A stretch of 64,000 nucleotides of DNA from Opitutales bacterium. Its GTDB lineage: Bacteria > Verrucomicrobiota > Verrucomicrobiia > Opitutales > Coraliomargaritaceae. The position numbers were made by a program, and so were the translations under genes. Each line of letters opens with the position of its first letter. Position 1 is the first letter of the stretch. The stretch spans positions 2,191 through 66,190 of the forward strand of contig JABBCA010000033.1 of NCBI GenBank assembly GCA_018607135.1. Direction: 5' to 3'. The notes under the pieces were generated by a model that searched no databases, was not told the DNA's origin, and saw only the letters and a program-made list of their open reading frames with translations. Below, piece by piece: positions 17,887 to 26,707 of this stretch.

Positions 17887-18987
17887 GTGAACATCAGTAA
17901 CGCATACGCCCGCAACAAGGCACTTTTTCTCGTCGTCGCAGTAAGCCTCGGTTTGCATGTGTTGGGGCTTGTTGTCTTTGGCACATTTAAGATCGTCGAA
18001 AGCATAGTTCGCGAAGAGCAGACCTTCGAAGCGCCCCCCATCGCAGAGGTGCCACAAGAGCAACCCGAATACACCGTCAACCTTGAGCAGCGCAACCAAT
18101 CGAGCGCTCCACCGCGACCCAATCCCATAGTGGTGGAATCGCCCGAAGTGACTATTCCCGCGCTCGATATCGACGTAAATATCGCGAATTCCTCCAGCTA
18201 TGGTCGCGGCACTGGCGGCTTTGGCTCAAGTGCGGGCATTACAGAAATGCGTGAAATGGTCGTTGAGCTGACTAAATTCGGTTACAGCGGGTTCGTCGAA
18301 GGCACATTAGAAGGCACACTCTTTGACTTGAAGTTCAACAATAAGGGAAAACAACTAGTCGAGTTTGACAGTAGCAAAGAGCTCGAGATGTTGGTTGGCA
18401 GATACGCTGGGGGAATTGTAAAGGATTTTACAACGGGCTCTTGGAATGTGGGTGCTCATGAACGAAAATACAAAGCAGCTGAGCAAAAGCTTTACGGATC
18501 TTTTTTCATTATTCCAAAAAGTTCGGCTGCAGATGCGCCCAAAGCTTTCAACGCAGAAAAAGAGATGGATGCTAAGGCGATTATGGCGATATACAGAGGC
18601 TCCTATACTCCGACAGAATCAGGGCGATTTCGTTTTGCAGGGCAGGGGGATGATGTTCTTATCGTGCGAGCCAATAACCGCATCATACTCGATGGCAGCT
18701 GGAGCAATGGTTATTCAGAATGGGATCAAAACAAAGCCGAGAAAGGACAAGCTGGCTTATTCGGTCTCAACAAAGAACTCATTTATGGTGACTGGCTCTC
18801 GTTGACGGCGGGCCAATCCATTAGCCTTCAGATTCTCATCGCCGAAGTGCCTGGTGGAGCATTTGGTGCTTACCTGTTAATACAGAAAGAGGACGAGGAG
18901 TTAAAAGTGTTTTCAACAGCCGCCATTAGCAGTAAGGAGAAACGGCAGATTAAAGAGTTACATTTTGACGCCAGTAAATTTCTCTAA
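17887..18987 (+). CDS. TonB-like anchor with PA14-like extracytoplasmic domain
   Basis: 366 residues; GTG start matches the ATG start of the paralogue at 19033 (MNISNAYARN in both). One membrane helix (residues 12-33) is followed by a Pro/Glu linker as in TonB (EAPPIAEVPQEQPEYTVNLEQ). There is no TonB C-terminal domain. Instead, residues about 240-345 resemble a PA14/fibro-slime domain (GRFRFAGQGDDVLIVRANNRIILDGSW, GDWLSLTAGQSISLQILIAEVPGG). The N-terminal 113 residues are 91% identical to the next gene. Inferred role: a motor-driven or motor-anchored periplasmic protein that binds a glycan or protein partner. Confidence 0.72.
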   Translation: MNISNAYARNKALFLVVAVSLGLHVLGLVVFGTFKIVESIVREEQTFEAPPIAEVPQEQPEYTVNLEQRNQSSAPPRPNPIVVESPEVTIPALDIDVNIANSSSYGRGTGGFGSSAGITEMREMVVELTKFGYSGFVEGTLEGTLFDLKFNNKGKQLVEFDSSKELEMLVGRYAGGIVKDFTTGSWNVGAHERKYKAAEQKLYGSFFIIPKSSAADAPKAFNAEKEMDAKAIMAIYRGSYTPTESGRFRFAGQGDDVLIVRANNRIILDGSWSNGYSEWDQNKAEKGQAGLFGLNKELIYGDWLSLTAGQSISLQILIAEVPGGAFGAYLLIQKEDEELKVFSTAAISSKEKRQIKELHFDASKFL

Positions 18988-19032
18988 GCTAAAGCGCATC
19001 TGGGCAGAATTTCAAACTACAGTTTTACACTT

Positions 19033-20091
19033 ATGAATATCAGTAACGCATACGCACGTAACAGAGCACTCTTTATTGTCGTCGCCGTCAGCTTAGGCTT
19101 ACATATTTTGGGGCTCGTTATTTTTGGGACGTTTAAGATTGTCGAAAGTATCGTTCGCGAGGAGCAGGCATTTGAGGCTCCTCCCATTGTTGAAGTTCCG
19201 CAAGAACAGCCAGAATACACAGTCAACCTCGAACAGCGCAATCAATCCAGTGCTCCTCCGCGTCCGAACCCGATCGTTGTAGACTCACCAGATGTCACCA
19301 TCCCTGCGCTCAACATCGATGTGACTATCGCCAACTCCTCTAGCTACGGTCGTGGCACTGGCGGCTTTGGCACTGGCACGATCGATATGCGTGAAATGGT
19401 GATCGCCGACCTTGAATTTTTTGGGGCAAAAGCGACTGGAAGCAACGTCGTCATGATTCTCGACGCGACTCACTCAGGCGCTGGGATTTTCAATGAGACG
19501 CGTCAGGAGCTGTTCAAAACGATTGAACAAATGAAGGGCACGGATGCCCAATACGCCGTAATTTACTTTGGGGGTAGAGTCGCGGGGCATGTCGTGAACA
19601 AGAATATCGACGTCGATCCCACGAAAGAAGACTTCTGGTATCCACGAGGTGTTTCTAATAGGAAATGGTTAACGGCTGATAGCGATGATACTGGAAAAGT
19701 AATCGAGCAACTTAAAGGTGTAGATCCAAGATCTAAGGAATCCAAAGTGGCAACTGCTAAAGATCTCAAGAAACCAGAGCAGTTCTTCGTCTTAGGCACC
19801 CAATTCTGGGGCGCTGTGAATGACGCCTTTCGCATGAAGCCTGCGCCCAATACTATTTTCTTTATGGTAGAACCAAGCGTGGCTTTTCCTAGTTTGGAAA
19901 CCGCAAAAAAATCTTACGCATGGTTCGAGAAGCACGGACGTAGAAAACCTAGTGAGACCTCGGTTCAATTCATCATCGGAAAAATGCCAGCGGGTGATAA
20001 ACTGGCTGCATTGCGTTACATGGTTAATGAGTTAAATGGCGGCAAACTAAGTGATTCAGAAATAGATAAAAGAATCACTCCGACACGATAG
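19033..20091 (+). CDS. TonB-like anchor with VWA-like domain
   Basis: 352 residues. Residues 1-113 copy the previous protein except for ten mostly conservative changes. After a Gly/Ser hinge, residues about 136-345 begin VVMILDATHSG, where D144, T146 and S148 occupy the DxSxS metal-site positions of von Willebrand factor A domains, followed by alternating strands and helices. The site is non-canonical (Thr for the first Ser), so metal binding is uncertain. It ends the motor operon. VWA domains mediate protein-protein contacts, so it may present a different head on the same motor-binding stalk. Confidence 0.7.
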   Translation: MNISNAYARNRALFIVVAVSLGLHILGLVIFGTFKIVESIVREEQAFEAPPIVEVPQEQPEYTVNLEQRNQSSAPPRPNPIVVDSPDVTIPALNIDVTIANSSSYGRGTGGFGTGTIDMREMVIADLEFFGAKATGSNVVMILDATHSGAGIFNETRQELFKTIEQMKGTDAQYAVIYFGGRVAGHVVNKNIDVDPTKEDFWYPRGVSNRKWLTADSDDTGKVIEQLKGVDPRSKESKVATAKDLKKPEQFFVLGTQFWGAVNDAFRMKPAPNTIFFMVEPSVAFPSLETAKKSYAWFEKHGRRKPSETSVQFIIGKMPAGDKLAALRYMVNELNGGKLSDSEIDKRITPTR

Positions 20092-20376
20092 GCATCTACG
20101 GTAGAGTTTTCGAACAGGGTCGGCGTGTTAGCATCGTGGTTTGATGACTGAAGTTGCTGTCGCCTTGCGAGCGAATTTATGGGTGAAATTTGTAGTTATG
20201 AGCATGTCAGCATCACTATCTGAAACGGTGTGTAATGTCCCCGCGCTTTTCAGTCACGGAGCAGATGCTCCGTCTGATGCATGATTTCTGTTTGAATGAT
20301 TGTTTCGTTATCGGCTAGGTGGATTTAGTCAGATCGAATGAGTCGTGTGCATCAGATACTTACGCATAAGTGGCAT

Positions 20377-21762
20377 TCACTGCTTGTGTGTCTTAGCCAG
20401 ATCGTCGCACACATCCTCGAACCAATTATGTAGTTCTGTTTCCAATCGGCTCACTATTTGTGGTTCTTGCTTGGCTAAATTGACCGATTCGAGAGGATCG
20501 AGTTTCAGGTTGTAGAGTTCAACTGGAGGCGGAGCAGGGAATTGAACATCTGGATAAGGACCCGTTCGAATTCCGTTTGTTTCGAAATACTCAGGCTCAT
20601 ACATCGAGACATCAAGCCACTTTATATCGGGCACTTCAAACGCTTCAGGAACGAATGGCCGAACCAATTTCCAATCACCGTCGCGTATCGCGGCGTTGTA
20701 TTCTATATTAGGTGTATAGCGATTCCATTGCCAGCAGCGCATTGGGTTGTGCGGATTGGAATTCCCATGGAGGACCTCAGTTTGATCAATACCATCAATT
20801 TTCAAATGCTTTGGCGTTTCGATGCCTACCATGCTCAGAATGGTTGGTAGCCAATCAGTCATATGAAAAAAGTGGCTTTGAATGTTATTTTTAGAATCCA
20901 ATCCAGCTGGCCACCTTACGATTGCTGGAACTCGTATGCCGCCTTCGTAAGTAGAGCCCTTTGAGCCATGTAAATTGCAATTGAACCTGTCGAGGCATTC
21001 GCTACCGGTGCCACCAAACTGAGGGCCATTGTCACTCGAAAATATGATGAGTGTATTCTCCTTCAATCCAAGCTCTTTAATTTTATCCAACAGTCGCCCC
21101 ACGTTTTGATCCAAGCGATGAATCATCGCGTAGAGCACCTTGACTGCGTCTGTAAGGTCCTCTCGGTCTTCAAATAATTTCAAGTCCTCTTCAGGAGCTT
21201 GGAGGGGAGTGTGTGGCGCGTTATAGGTTAGATGCAAGTAGAATGGTTGCTTACGATGTCTCTGCGTAAACTCGATGGCTTCATCGGTCCAATAATCGGT
21301 TAGATAGCGCCCGTCACTTCTCAAGACTCGATCTCCTGATTCGAGTCGCCAGTTGAAGTAGTCGTGCATGCCACCGCGAAAGCAGACTGCTTCATCAAAT
21401 CCCCGACATTCGGGTTTATAGCGTTTGTCAAACGCTCCAAGGTGCCATTTACCGATCAAGCCAGTTGTGTAGCCTTTGCTCTGTAGGATATTAGCTATCG
21501 TTGTTTCATTCAGGTCCAAGCGCTCGAGGCCCCACCATTCTAAGGTGTCAATGGAGCCAGTTCGGTGGGGGTAGCGCCCAGTAAGCAGCGATGCGCGTGA
21601 TGGATTACAAACAGGTGAGCTCGTGTAGTGTTGGGACAAGCAGGTGCTTTCCTCGATGAATTGATCTAAGTTTGGTGTTAAATTCAGACCATTGTTGAAG
21701 CAACTGAAGTCTCCATACCCTAGGTCGTCGACTAGAATATGTATTATGTTTGGAAGTGTCAT
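20377..21762 (-). CDS. Formylglycine sulfatase without signal peptide
   Basis: 461 residues, alkaline-phosphatase fold. Metal residues appear in the N-terminal ILVDDLGYGD. The sulfatase signature VCNPSRASLLTGRYPHRTG places the modified residue at Cys52 (C-x-P-x-R type, converted to formylglycine). GKWHLG, PHTPL and SSDNGPQFGG are the other metal and sulfate-site blocks. The start at residue 1 leads directly into the fold, so the enzyme is predicted to be cytoplasmic, unlike the other sulfatases here. It lies 122 bp downstream of, and on the same strand as, the TonB-dependent receptor and is probably cotranscribed with it. Substrate not predictable; an imported sulfated mono- or oligosaccharide fits. 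Confidence 0.92.
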   Translation of the reverse strand: MTLPNIIHILVDDLGYGDFSCFNNGLNLTPNLDQFIEESTCLSQHYTSSPVCNPSRASLLTGRYPHRTGSIDTLEWWGLERLDLNETTIANILQSKGYTTGLIGKWHLGAFDKRYKPECRGFDEAVCFRGGMHDYFNWRLESGDRVLRSDGRYLTDYWTDEAIEFTQRHRKQPFYLHLTYNAPHTPLQAPEEDLKLFEDREDLTDAVKVLYAMIHRLDQNVGRLLDKIKELGLKENTLIIFSSDNGPQFGGTGSECLDRFNCNLHGSKGSTYEGGIRVPAIVRWPAGLDSKNNIQSHFFHMTDWLPTILSMVGIETPKHLKIDGIDQTEVLHGNSNPHNPMRCWQWNRYTPNIEYNAAIRDGDWKLVRPFVPEAFEVPDIKWLDVSMYEPEYFETNGIRTGPYPDVQFPAPPPVELYNLKLDPLESVNLAKQEPQIVSRLETELHNWFEDVCDDLAKTHKQ

Positions 21763-21884
21763 ATTACGTTTTGAGAATGCTTTAGCTTACGCGAAACGAC
21801 CGCACCAAGAAGTCTTAGCAAGACGTATGATTGCTGCCATTTCTTGCGTAGGCCCGCGTAAGTGATAAGCAAATTTTACTTAAT

Positions 21885-24281
21885 TTAAAAACTGATTTTG
21901 TTCGTTAGGAAGAAGGTCTGCGGTTGCGAGCGTGTTGCAAAGACTAGGTTGATTGGGTTTATATATTCGGTATCGAAGAGGTTGTTCGCATTTAATGAAA
22001 TTCTCCAATCGAACTTTTCAAATCTCTTAAAGTAGCTGATCACTGCGTTAATTTGAACGTAACCATCTACTGAATACTCTTGGTCTGGTATGTTGTCGCC
22101 GTCTGAGTCTAGATAGCCTGCGACGGCTTCACTTCGATAGTTTGCGCCCGCGCCAATGCTAAGACCTTTGAGTGTGCTATTTTGGAACGCGTAGTGAACA
22201 AAGATGTTTGCATTATGGGATGCGTTACCCGTAACGGTTTGACCCACTGGCAGACCAAGCGTTTCATCTCCGCCTTCGCGTATGACGTCGATATATCCGT
22301 AGCCGCCTCGAATGGTTAAACCTTTGAAGGGCTTGGCGACAAAGTCGATTCCAAAACCTTCAGATAATTGATCAGTGAGTGCCGCTCCACCGGGCGTGAG
22401 CCCAACTGTTGCCTGTGCGAGGGGTGTTGGCACCACTTCAAATGTATTTTTGTTTTTGACCTGGAAGACGTAAATGCTGCCCGTCAGCTTACTGTCATAG
22501 AGGTCATACTTAAATCCGAGATCGACTCCACTGGTTTCTCTGGGTTCTAAATACTCGTTGGTTTCTGCATCGCGACGTAGATTTAAATTGGCCGATTCCC
22601 CGTAATTGGCGAAAAAGCCGATGCTTTCGGTTATTTGGTAGACGAATCCTAAGGCTGAGCTTGTAAGGTTTTCTGAGACCTTCTCTGCTGGAAATCTAAG
22701 AGAAGGAATGATACTGTTGATTGGATCGAGATCGACCTTGTTCACATCATGTCGGACGCCACCCTGCACAAAAAGTCGATTGTTGAGAAACTCACCAGAG
22801 AATCCAATGTAGCCACCGACAACGTCAAATGCAAAGGCTTGATCACGGAAGGCTCGGTAACCTCCGCTGGGGTCTGAGTAAATGCCGAATTGAGGCGCGT
22901 CGCCAGCAACGATACTACTGTAATCGATGGTCATGAAATTCGGTGCAGTGGCTGCATTTCTGAAATCTCGAAAGTCCTCTATGTCGACAGATGAGCGATC
23001 ATAGCGTGCTCCAGTTAAGAGCTTAATGACACTGTCCTCTAACTCGAATGTGTAACTAGTGTCGAGCCGTGTGTAAAAACTCTTACCTTCACGCTCTTGG
23101 CCGTTGAAGAAACCGCGCACGCTGCCGTCATCTAGAAGTTCATCGCCTCGAACAAAGGTCATTAAATCTCTTCCCGTCCAGCTCTGATAGACTCTGAGTT
23201 GGCTTTGGAGTTTTTCATTCAGTGCTAAGTTTTGAACTGTCAACTCAATGGATGTCCAATGGTTGTTTACGAAACTGTCGGGACCCGCATGTGATTGGGC
23301 AGACTCGAATGGAACCTGAACCTGCATGTCATCGCCGTTGCCTAAAATCCCATCGCCACCAGCAACTGTAACGGTTTCATTTTCAATGAAGCGGTTGTTG
23401 TAGCGTAGGATGCTACGTGAGGGCGTGTCATTTTCTTCACCTGTTTCAACCTCAAGGCGTATTTTTGTGGTATCGGATAATTGATAAAGAATGTGTGCAT
23501 CAATCGCACGCTTGCTGCCTTCCTCATAGAGTCGCCAGCTTTCGTTTTCTTCATAAACGCCATTTACCCGAACTGAAAAGGGCCCTCTGTGACTGTTCGT
23601 ATCAAATGTGCCTCTGTAGAAGTCGTTGGAGCCAATCTTAAATTCTACATCAGTAAAATTGATCGTATTTGGTATTTTGGTGTTTAAATTAACCAATCCA
23701 CCTGGGTCTGGTCGTCCATATTGCAGCGCTGCTGGACCTTGTAGCACTTCGACCGTGCTGATATTGTAGCGATCGGGTGAGTAATCTAAGCTTAGAAAGT
23801 TACGAGTTGGGCGATTACTTTGCAGGCCTCGAACCGTATATGCTTGAGCGTTTCCACTCGCGTCGAAGCTAGTCTTCACGTTGGTGGCATACTGTAGTGC
23901 GTCATTGATGTCATTGGCGCCAATGTCTTCCATGAAGTCTGGCGTGAGCACCGAAATTTGAACCGGGGTCTTTCCAATCTCCTCGGCAAATAAACTTGCT
24001 GATGTGGTGTGTGTCGATTGATAACCAGTGGGCGCTACGACGGTGAAAGGGTCGAGCACGAAAATCTCATCATCAGTTCCGGCATTCTCGGTTTCGCCTG
24101 CTGGTAAGATAAGTTCAGGGAGTGTTGAATTTGTGGCTTCCGTATTTTTGATTGCAGATACTTCTTCTTTGGGAGCCTCTTTTTTGGGTTCGAGTGTGTC
24201 TTCAGCAGCGGGGACTTGTAGCGAGCCGAAAGTTAAGGTGACCATCAATATGAGGGGATAGAACGGCTTAGAATTGGGCAT
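21885..24281 (-). CDS. TonB-dependent outer-membrane receptor
   Basis: 798 residues with a signal peptide, a charged linker (to about 70), a TonB-box-like region (DEIFVLDPFTVVA), a plug domain (about 85-210: TPVQISVLTPDFMEDIGANDINDALQYATNVK and the VEVLQGPAALQYGRPDPGGLVNLNTK block), and a 22-strand barrel ending in the terminal Phe signature FFLTNKISF. The plug resembles siderophore-type receptors, which in this phylum are also used for glycans. Context (sulfatase downstream, glycan operator upstream) suggests import of sulfated oligosaccharides powered by an ExbB/ExbD system. A conserved palindrome (24316-24329) lies 35 bp upstream. Confidence 0.93.
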   Translation of the reverse strand: MPNSKPFYPLILMVTLTFGSLQVPAAEDTLEPKKEAPKEEVSAIKNTEATNSTLPELILPAGETENAGTDDEIFVLDPFTVVAPTGYQSTHTTSASLFAEEIGKTPVQISVLTPDFMEDIGANDINDALQYATNVKTSFDASGNAQAYTVRGLQSNRPTRNFLSLDYSPDRYNISTVEVLQGPAALQYGRPDPGGLVNLNTKIPNTINFTDVEFKIGSNDFYRGTFDTNSHRGPFSVRVNGVYEENESWRLYEEGSKRAIDAHILYQLSDTTKIRLEVETGEENDTPSRSILRYNNRFIENETVTVAGGDGILGNGDDMQVQVPFESAQSHAGPDSFVNNHWTSIELTVQNLALNEKLQSQLRVYQSWTGRDLMTFVRGDELLDDGSVRGFFNGQEREGKSFYTRLDTSYTFELEDSVIKLLTGARYDRSSVDIEDFRDFRNAATAPNFMTIDYSSIVAGDAPQFGIYSDPSGGYRAFRDQAFAFDVVGGYIGFSGEFLNNRLFVQGGVRHDVNKVDLDPINSIIPSLRFPAEKVSENLTSSALGFVYQITESIGFFANYGESANLNLRRDAETNEYLEPRETSGVDLGFKYDLYDSKLTGSIYVFQVKNKNTFEVVPTPLAQATVGLTPGGAALTDQLSEGFGIDFVAKPFKGLTIRGGYGYIDVIREGGDETLGLPVGQTVTGNASHNANIFVHYAFQNSTLKGLSIGAGANYRSEAVAGYLDSDGDNIPDQEYSVDGYVQINAVISYFKRFEKFDWRISLNANNLFDTEYINPINLVFATRSQPQTFFLTNKISF

Positions 24282-24315
24282 TGTAGTTGGGGCAGGGGGG
24301 GGCTCTTCAATGGAT

Positions 24316-24329
24316 TGGTAATAGTAACA
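24316..24329. promoter_or_regulatory. Palindromic glycan-regulon site 1 (TonB receptor)
   Basis: TGGTAATAGTAACA, 35 bp upstream of the TonB-dependent receptor start. Matches TGWTAVTABTAWCA except for one base. Confidence 0.65.
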
Positions 24330-24449
24330 TCGTTATTTATGTGTGTTTGTGTCAATTTTAATCAATGGATTGTTTTTTTAATCATGGAACTTCGGGCAAT
24401 AACGAAGCACTATAGTTTAATCCACGCTTGACTCGCTTCCTAAACCAAA

Positions 24450-24463
24450 TGTTAATAGTATCA
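24450..24463. promoter_or_regulatory. Palindromic glycan-regulon site 2 (sulfatase)
   Basis: TGTTAATAGTATCA, ending 2 bp before the ATG at 24466. Identical to site 7 at 50122. At this position a bound protein would cover the ribosome site region of the DNA. Confidence 0.7.
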
Positions 24464-24465
24464 TT

Positions 24466-26304
24466 ATGCGAATTTCTACCTCTTTTTGCCCTTTAATTTT
24501 GTGTCTGCTCAGCGTTTGTTGCTCCACGCTCTTAGCCAGTCAGCAGCCTAATATCATCTTTATTCTTACCGATGATCAAGGTTACGGAGACTTGGAACGC
24601 CACGGGCATCCCTATTTGAAGACTCCGCATACCAATCGTTTGCACGATGAGAGTGTGCGTTTTGATAATTTTTATGTGAGTCCCTCATGTTCACCGACAC
24701 GAACCGCTCTAATGACTGGTATGCACGAGTTCCAAAGTGGAGTGACGCATACACTTCCGCCTCGTGAAAAGCCGTCTGCAGAGATGGTTTTCCTGCCAGA
24801 GCTTTTGAAGGAAGTGGGCTATCATACTGGATTTGTTGGTAAGTGGCACCTAGGGGGCTCTAAAGGCTACCGACCTGAGGACCGTGGTTTTGACTGGACT
24901 TCCACCAATCCTCGTGGGCCTAGGAGACACTTTGATCCAGAAATTATTCGTAACGGGGTGCGCACCCAGCGTGAAGGCTATCGTGAGGATATTTTCTTCG
25001 ATGAGGCGATGACTTTTATTGAGGAAAGTGCAGACCGTCCGTTTTTCTGTTATTTAGCTACCTACTCACCGCATACGCCGTTAGCGGCTCCTGAGTCTTT
25101 CATTAAGCCATTTCGTGATGCAGGTTTAAATGATACCCACGCGACGTATTTAGCAATGGTTGAAAATGTAGATTACAATGTGGGGCGGTTACTCGATTTT
25201 CTTGAACGCACTGGACGTGATGAAAATACGATTCTGATTTTCATGAATGACAACGGCGTCACCGAGGGGCTCGACGTTTATAATGCAAACATGCGTGGCA
25301 GCAAATGCACCGCTTGGGAGGGCGGCTCTCGGGCAATGTCTTTTTGGCGATGGCCTAACCAGTGGCAACCGCACGAAGTGAACCAATTAACTGCTCATTT
25401 AGATGTATTGCCTACATTGTGCGAACTTGCTGGTGTATCGATTCCAGGCGACTTGAATGACAACTTGGAGGGGTATTCGCTGGTCTCCTTATTGGAAGGA
25501 GCTGAAACGACACCATGGCAAGATGGGCGTATGCTTTATCATCATGTCGCGCGTTGGCCTAGTGGCCAAGCTGAAGCGCACAAATATGCAATGGTCTCGG
25601 TTCATAAGGGTGATTTTCTTTTGGTTCGCAGTGAATCCTGCGGCACTGAAGCCTGTGAAGAGTTTCAAAGCCAATGCACCACCATGCGTGCCGTGCGTAA
25701 TGGTTTAACGCGAACTACATATGCTTATGGCACTGCGCAAACACATTGGGGGGTGACTCCCCGTGGGCAGTGGGCGCTCTATAATGTCAAGCAAGACCCC
25801 GGTTGTGAAAATGACTTATCAAGTTCATATCCAGAGAAGGTTTCTGCGATGGCAGCCGGTTACGATCATTGGTGGGATTCGACCTTTCCAACTTTGATTG
25901 CTCGTGGTGGAGATGAGGGGGATCCGAACGTGAGTCGTAATGCATCTCGTCAAGCGCAGAAATGGAAGGGGCCGACAACGGATCGTGACTCAAATACTAG
26001 TAAAGGTGCGGATACAAAGACCTCAGCTGCTACGAGTTCAATGTTCCAGCGCATGGATACGGATAATAATGGGGCAGTGGATATGGATGAATATGTGGGT
26101 TTATTTGAACCGTTCTTTGAAAAGAAAGATCTCGATAAAAATGGCACTCTGGATGAAGCGGAATTTCAGTCTCAAGCATTTAAACATGCAGACGCCAATG
26201 ATGATCAATCGCTTACGAAGTCCGAGTATCAGCTGTTTTTTAAGAATCAATTTCGACAAAGAGATGCGAATCACGATGGGCAATTAGAGCCTTCTGAAAT
26301 GTAA
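24466..26304 (+). CDS. Secreted sulfatase with C-terminal EF-hand domain
   Basis: 612 residues: signal peptide (to about residue 25), sulfatase catalytic domain (28-500) with FILTDDQGYGD, SPSCSPTRTALMTG (Cys75 predicted formylglycine), GKWHLGG, SPHTPL and MNDNG. After a linker come four EF-hand-type loops (about 525-612: DTDNNGAVDMDE, DLDKNGTLDEAE, DANDDQSLTKSE, DANHDGQLEPSE). The EF-hand tail is an unusual addition to a sulfatase and implies calcium binding outside the cell. It is the first of three neighbouring genes that all carry EF-hands, separated by about 18 bp each. One glycan-regulon palindrome sits right before the start. Confidence 0.93.
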   Translation: MRISTSFCPLILCLLSVCCSTLLASQQPNIIFILTDDQGYGDLERHGHPYLKTPHTNRLHDESVRFDNFYVSPSCSPTRTALMTGMHEFQSGVTHTLPPREKPSAEMVFLPELLKEVGYHTGFVGKWHLGGSKGYRPEDRGFDWTSTNPRGPRRHFDPEIIRNGVRTQREGYREDIFFDEAMTFIEESADRPFFCYLATYSPHTPLAAPESFIKPFRDAGLNDTHATYLAMVENVDYNVGRLLDFLERTGRDENTILIFMNDNGVTEGLDVYNANMRGSKCTAWEGGSRAMSFWRWPNQWQPHEVNQLTAHLDVLPTLCELAGVSIPGDLNDNLEGYSLVSLLEGAETTPWQDGRMLYHHVARWPSGQAEAHKYAMVSVHKGDFLLVRSESCGTEACEEFQSQCTTMRAVRNGLTRTTYAYGTAQTHWGVTPRGQWALYNVKQDPGCENDLSSSYPEKVSAMAAGYDHWWDSTFPTLIARGGDEGDPNVSRNASRQAQKWKGPTTDRDSNTSKGADTKTSAATSSMFQRMDTDNNGAVDMDEYVGLFEPFFEKKDLDKNGTLDEAEFQSQAFKHADANDDQSLTKSEYQLFFKNQFRQRDANHDGQLEPSEM

Positions 26305-26322
26305 ACGTCCCCGTTGTCAATT

Positions 26323-26688
26323 ATGAGAAAAAAGACTACTCTATTGCTCGCCATAGTTAGCTGCAGCCTTATCACCCCGCTTTCATTATTTGCTGACGAT
26401 GCTCGTCTTGTGCAGCTGTTCAAGCGCATGGATCAGGACAAAAATGGTATGGTTACTTTGGAGGAAAATTGGGAGCTGTGGAGTATGATATTCAATTCAC
26501 GCGATAGAAATAAGGATCAAAAGTTGGATTCTTCTGAAATGCCCGGTAAGGCGCAGAAGGTCGCTGATACGAACAACGATGGATTTGTCGACTTGGTTGA
26601 GGAGCAGGCATTTCGCACAAAGCACTTTATCAATATGGACGCCGATGGTGATGAGAAATTAACTCTATCTGAAATGTTGAATCGATAG
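26323..26688 (+). CDS. Small secreted EF-hand protein
   Basis: 121 residues from ATG 26323 (a TTG nine bases earlier is less likely). Signal peptide to about residue 21, then EF-hand loops DQDKNGMVTLEE, DRNKDQKLDSSE, DTNNDGFVDLVE and DADGDEKLTLSE, essentially the whole mature protein. It resembles the EF-hand tail of the preceding sulfatase and the head of the following hydrolase. Possibly a calcium-dependent binding module that acts with those enzymes; the partner is not known. Confidence 0.85.
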   Translation: MRKKTTLLLAIVSCSLITPLSLFADDARLVQLFKRMDQDKNGMVTLEENWELWSMIFNSRDRNKDQKLDSSEMPGKAQKVADTNNDGFVDLVEEQAFRTKHFINMDADGDEKLTLSEMLNR

Positions 26689-26707
26689 TAGGTCATTTTC
26701 AATTTTT

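Noticed and set aside
24450-24463. Reading the TGTTAATAGTATCA motif as a sigma-factor -10 element
   Set aside because: The motif is symmetric, occurs at very different distances from starts (2 to 175 bp) and has no partner box at fixed spacing, so an operator fits better. Not fully excluded.
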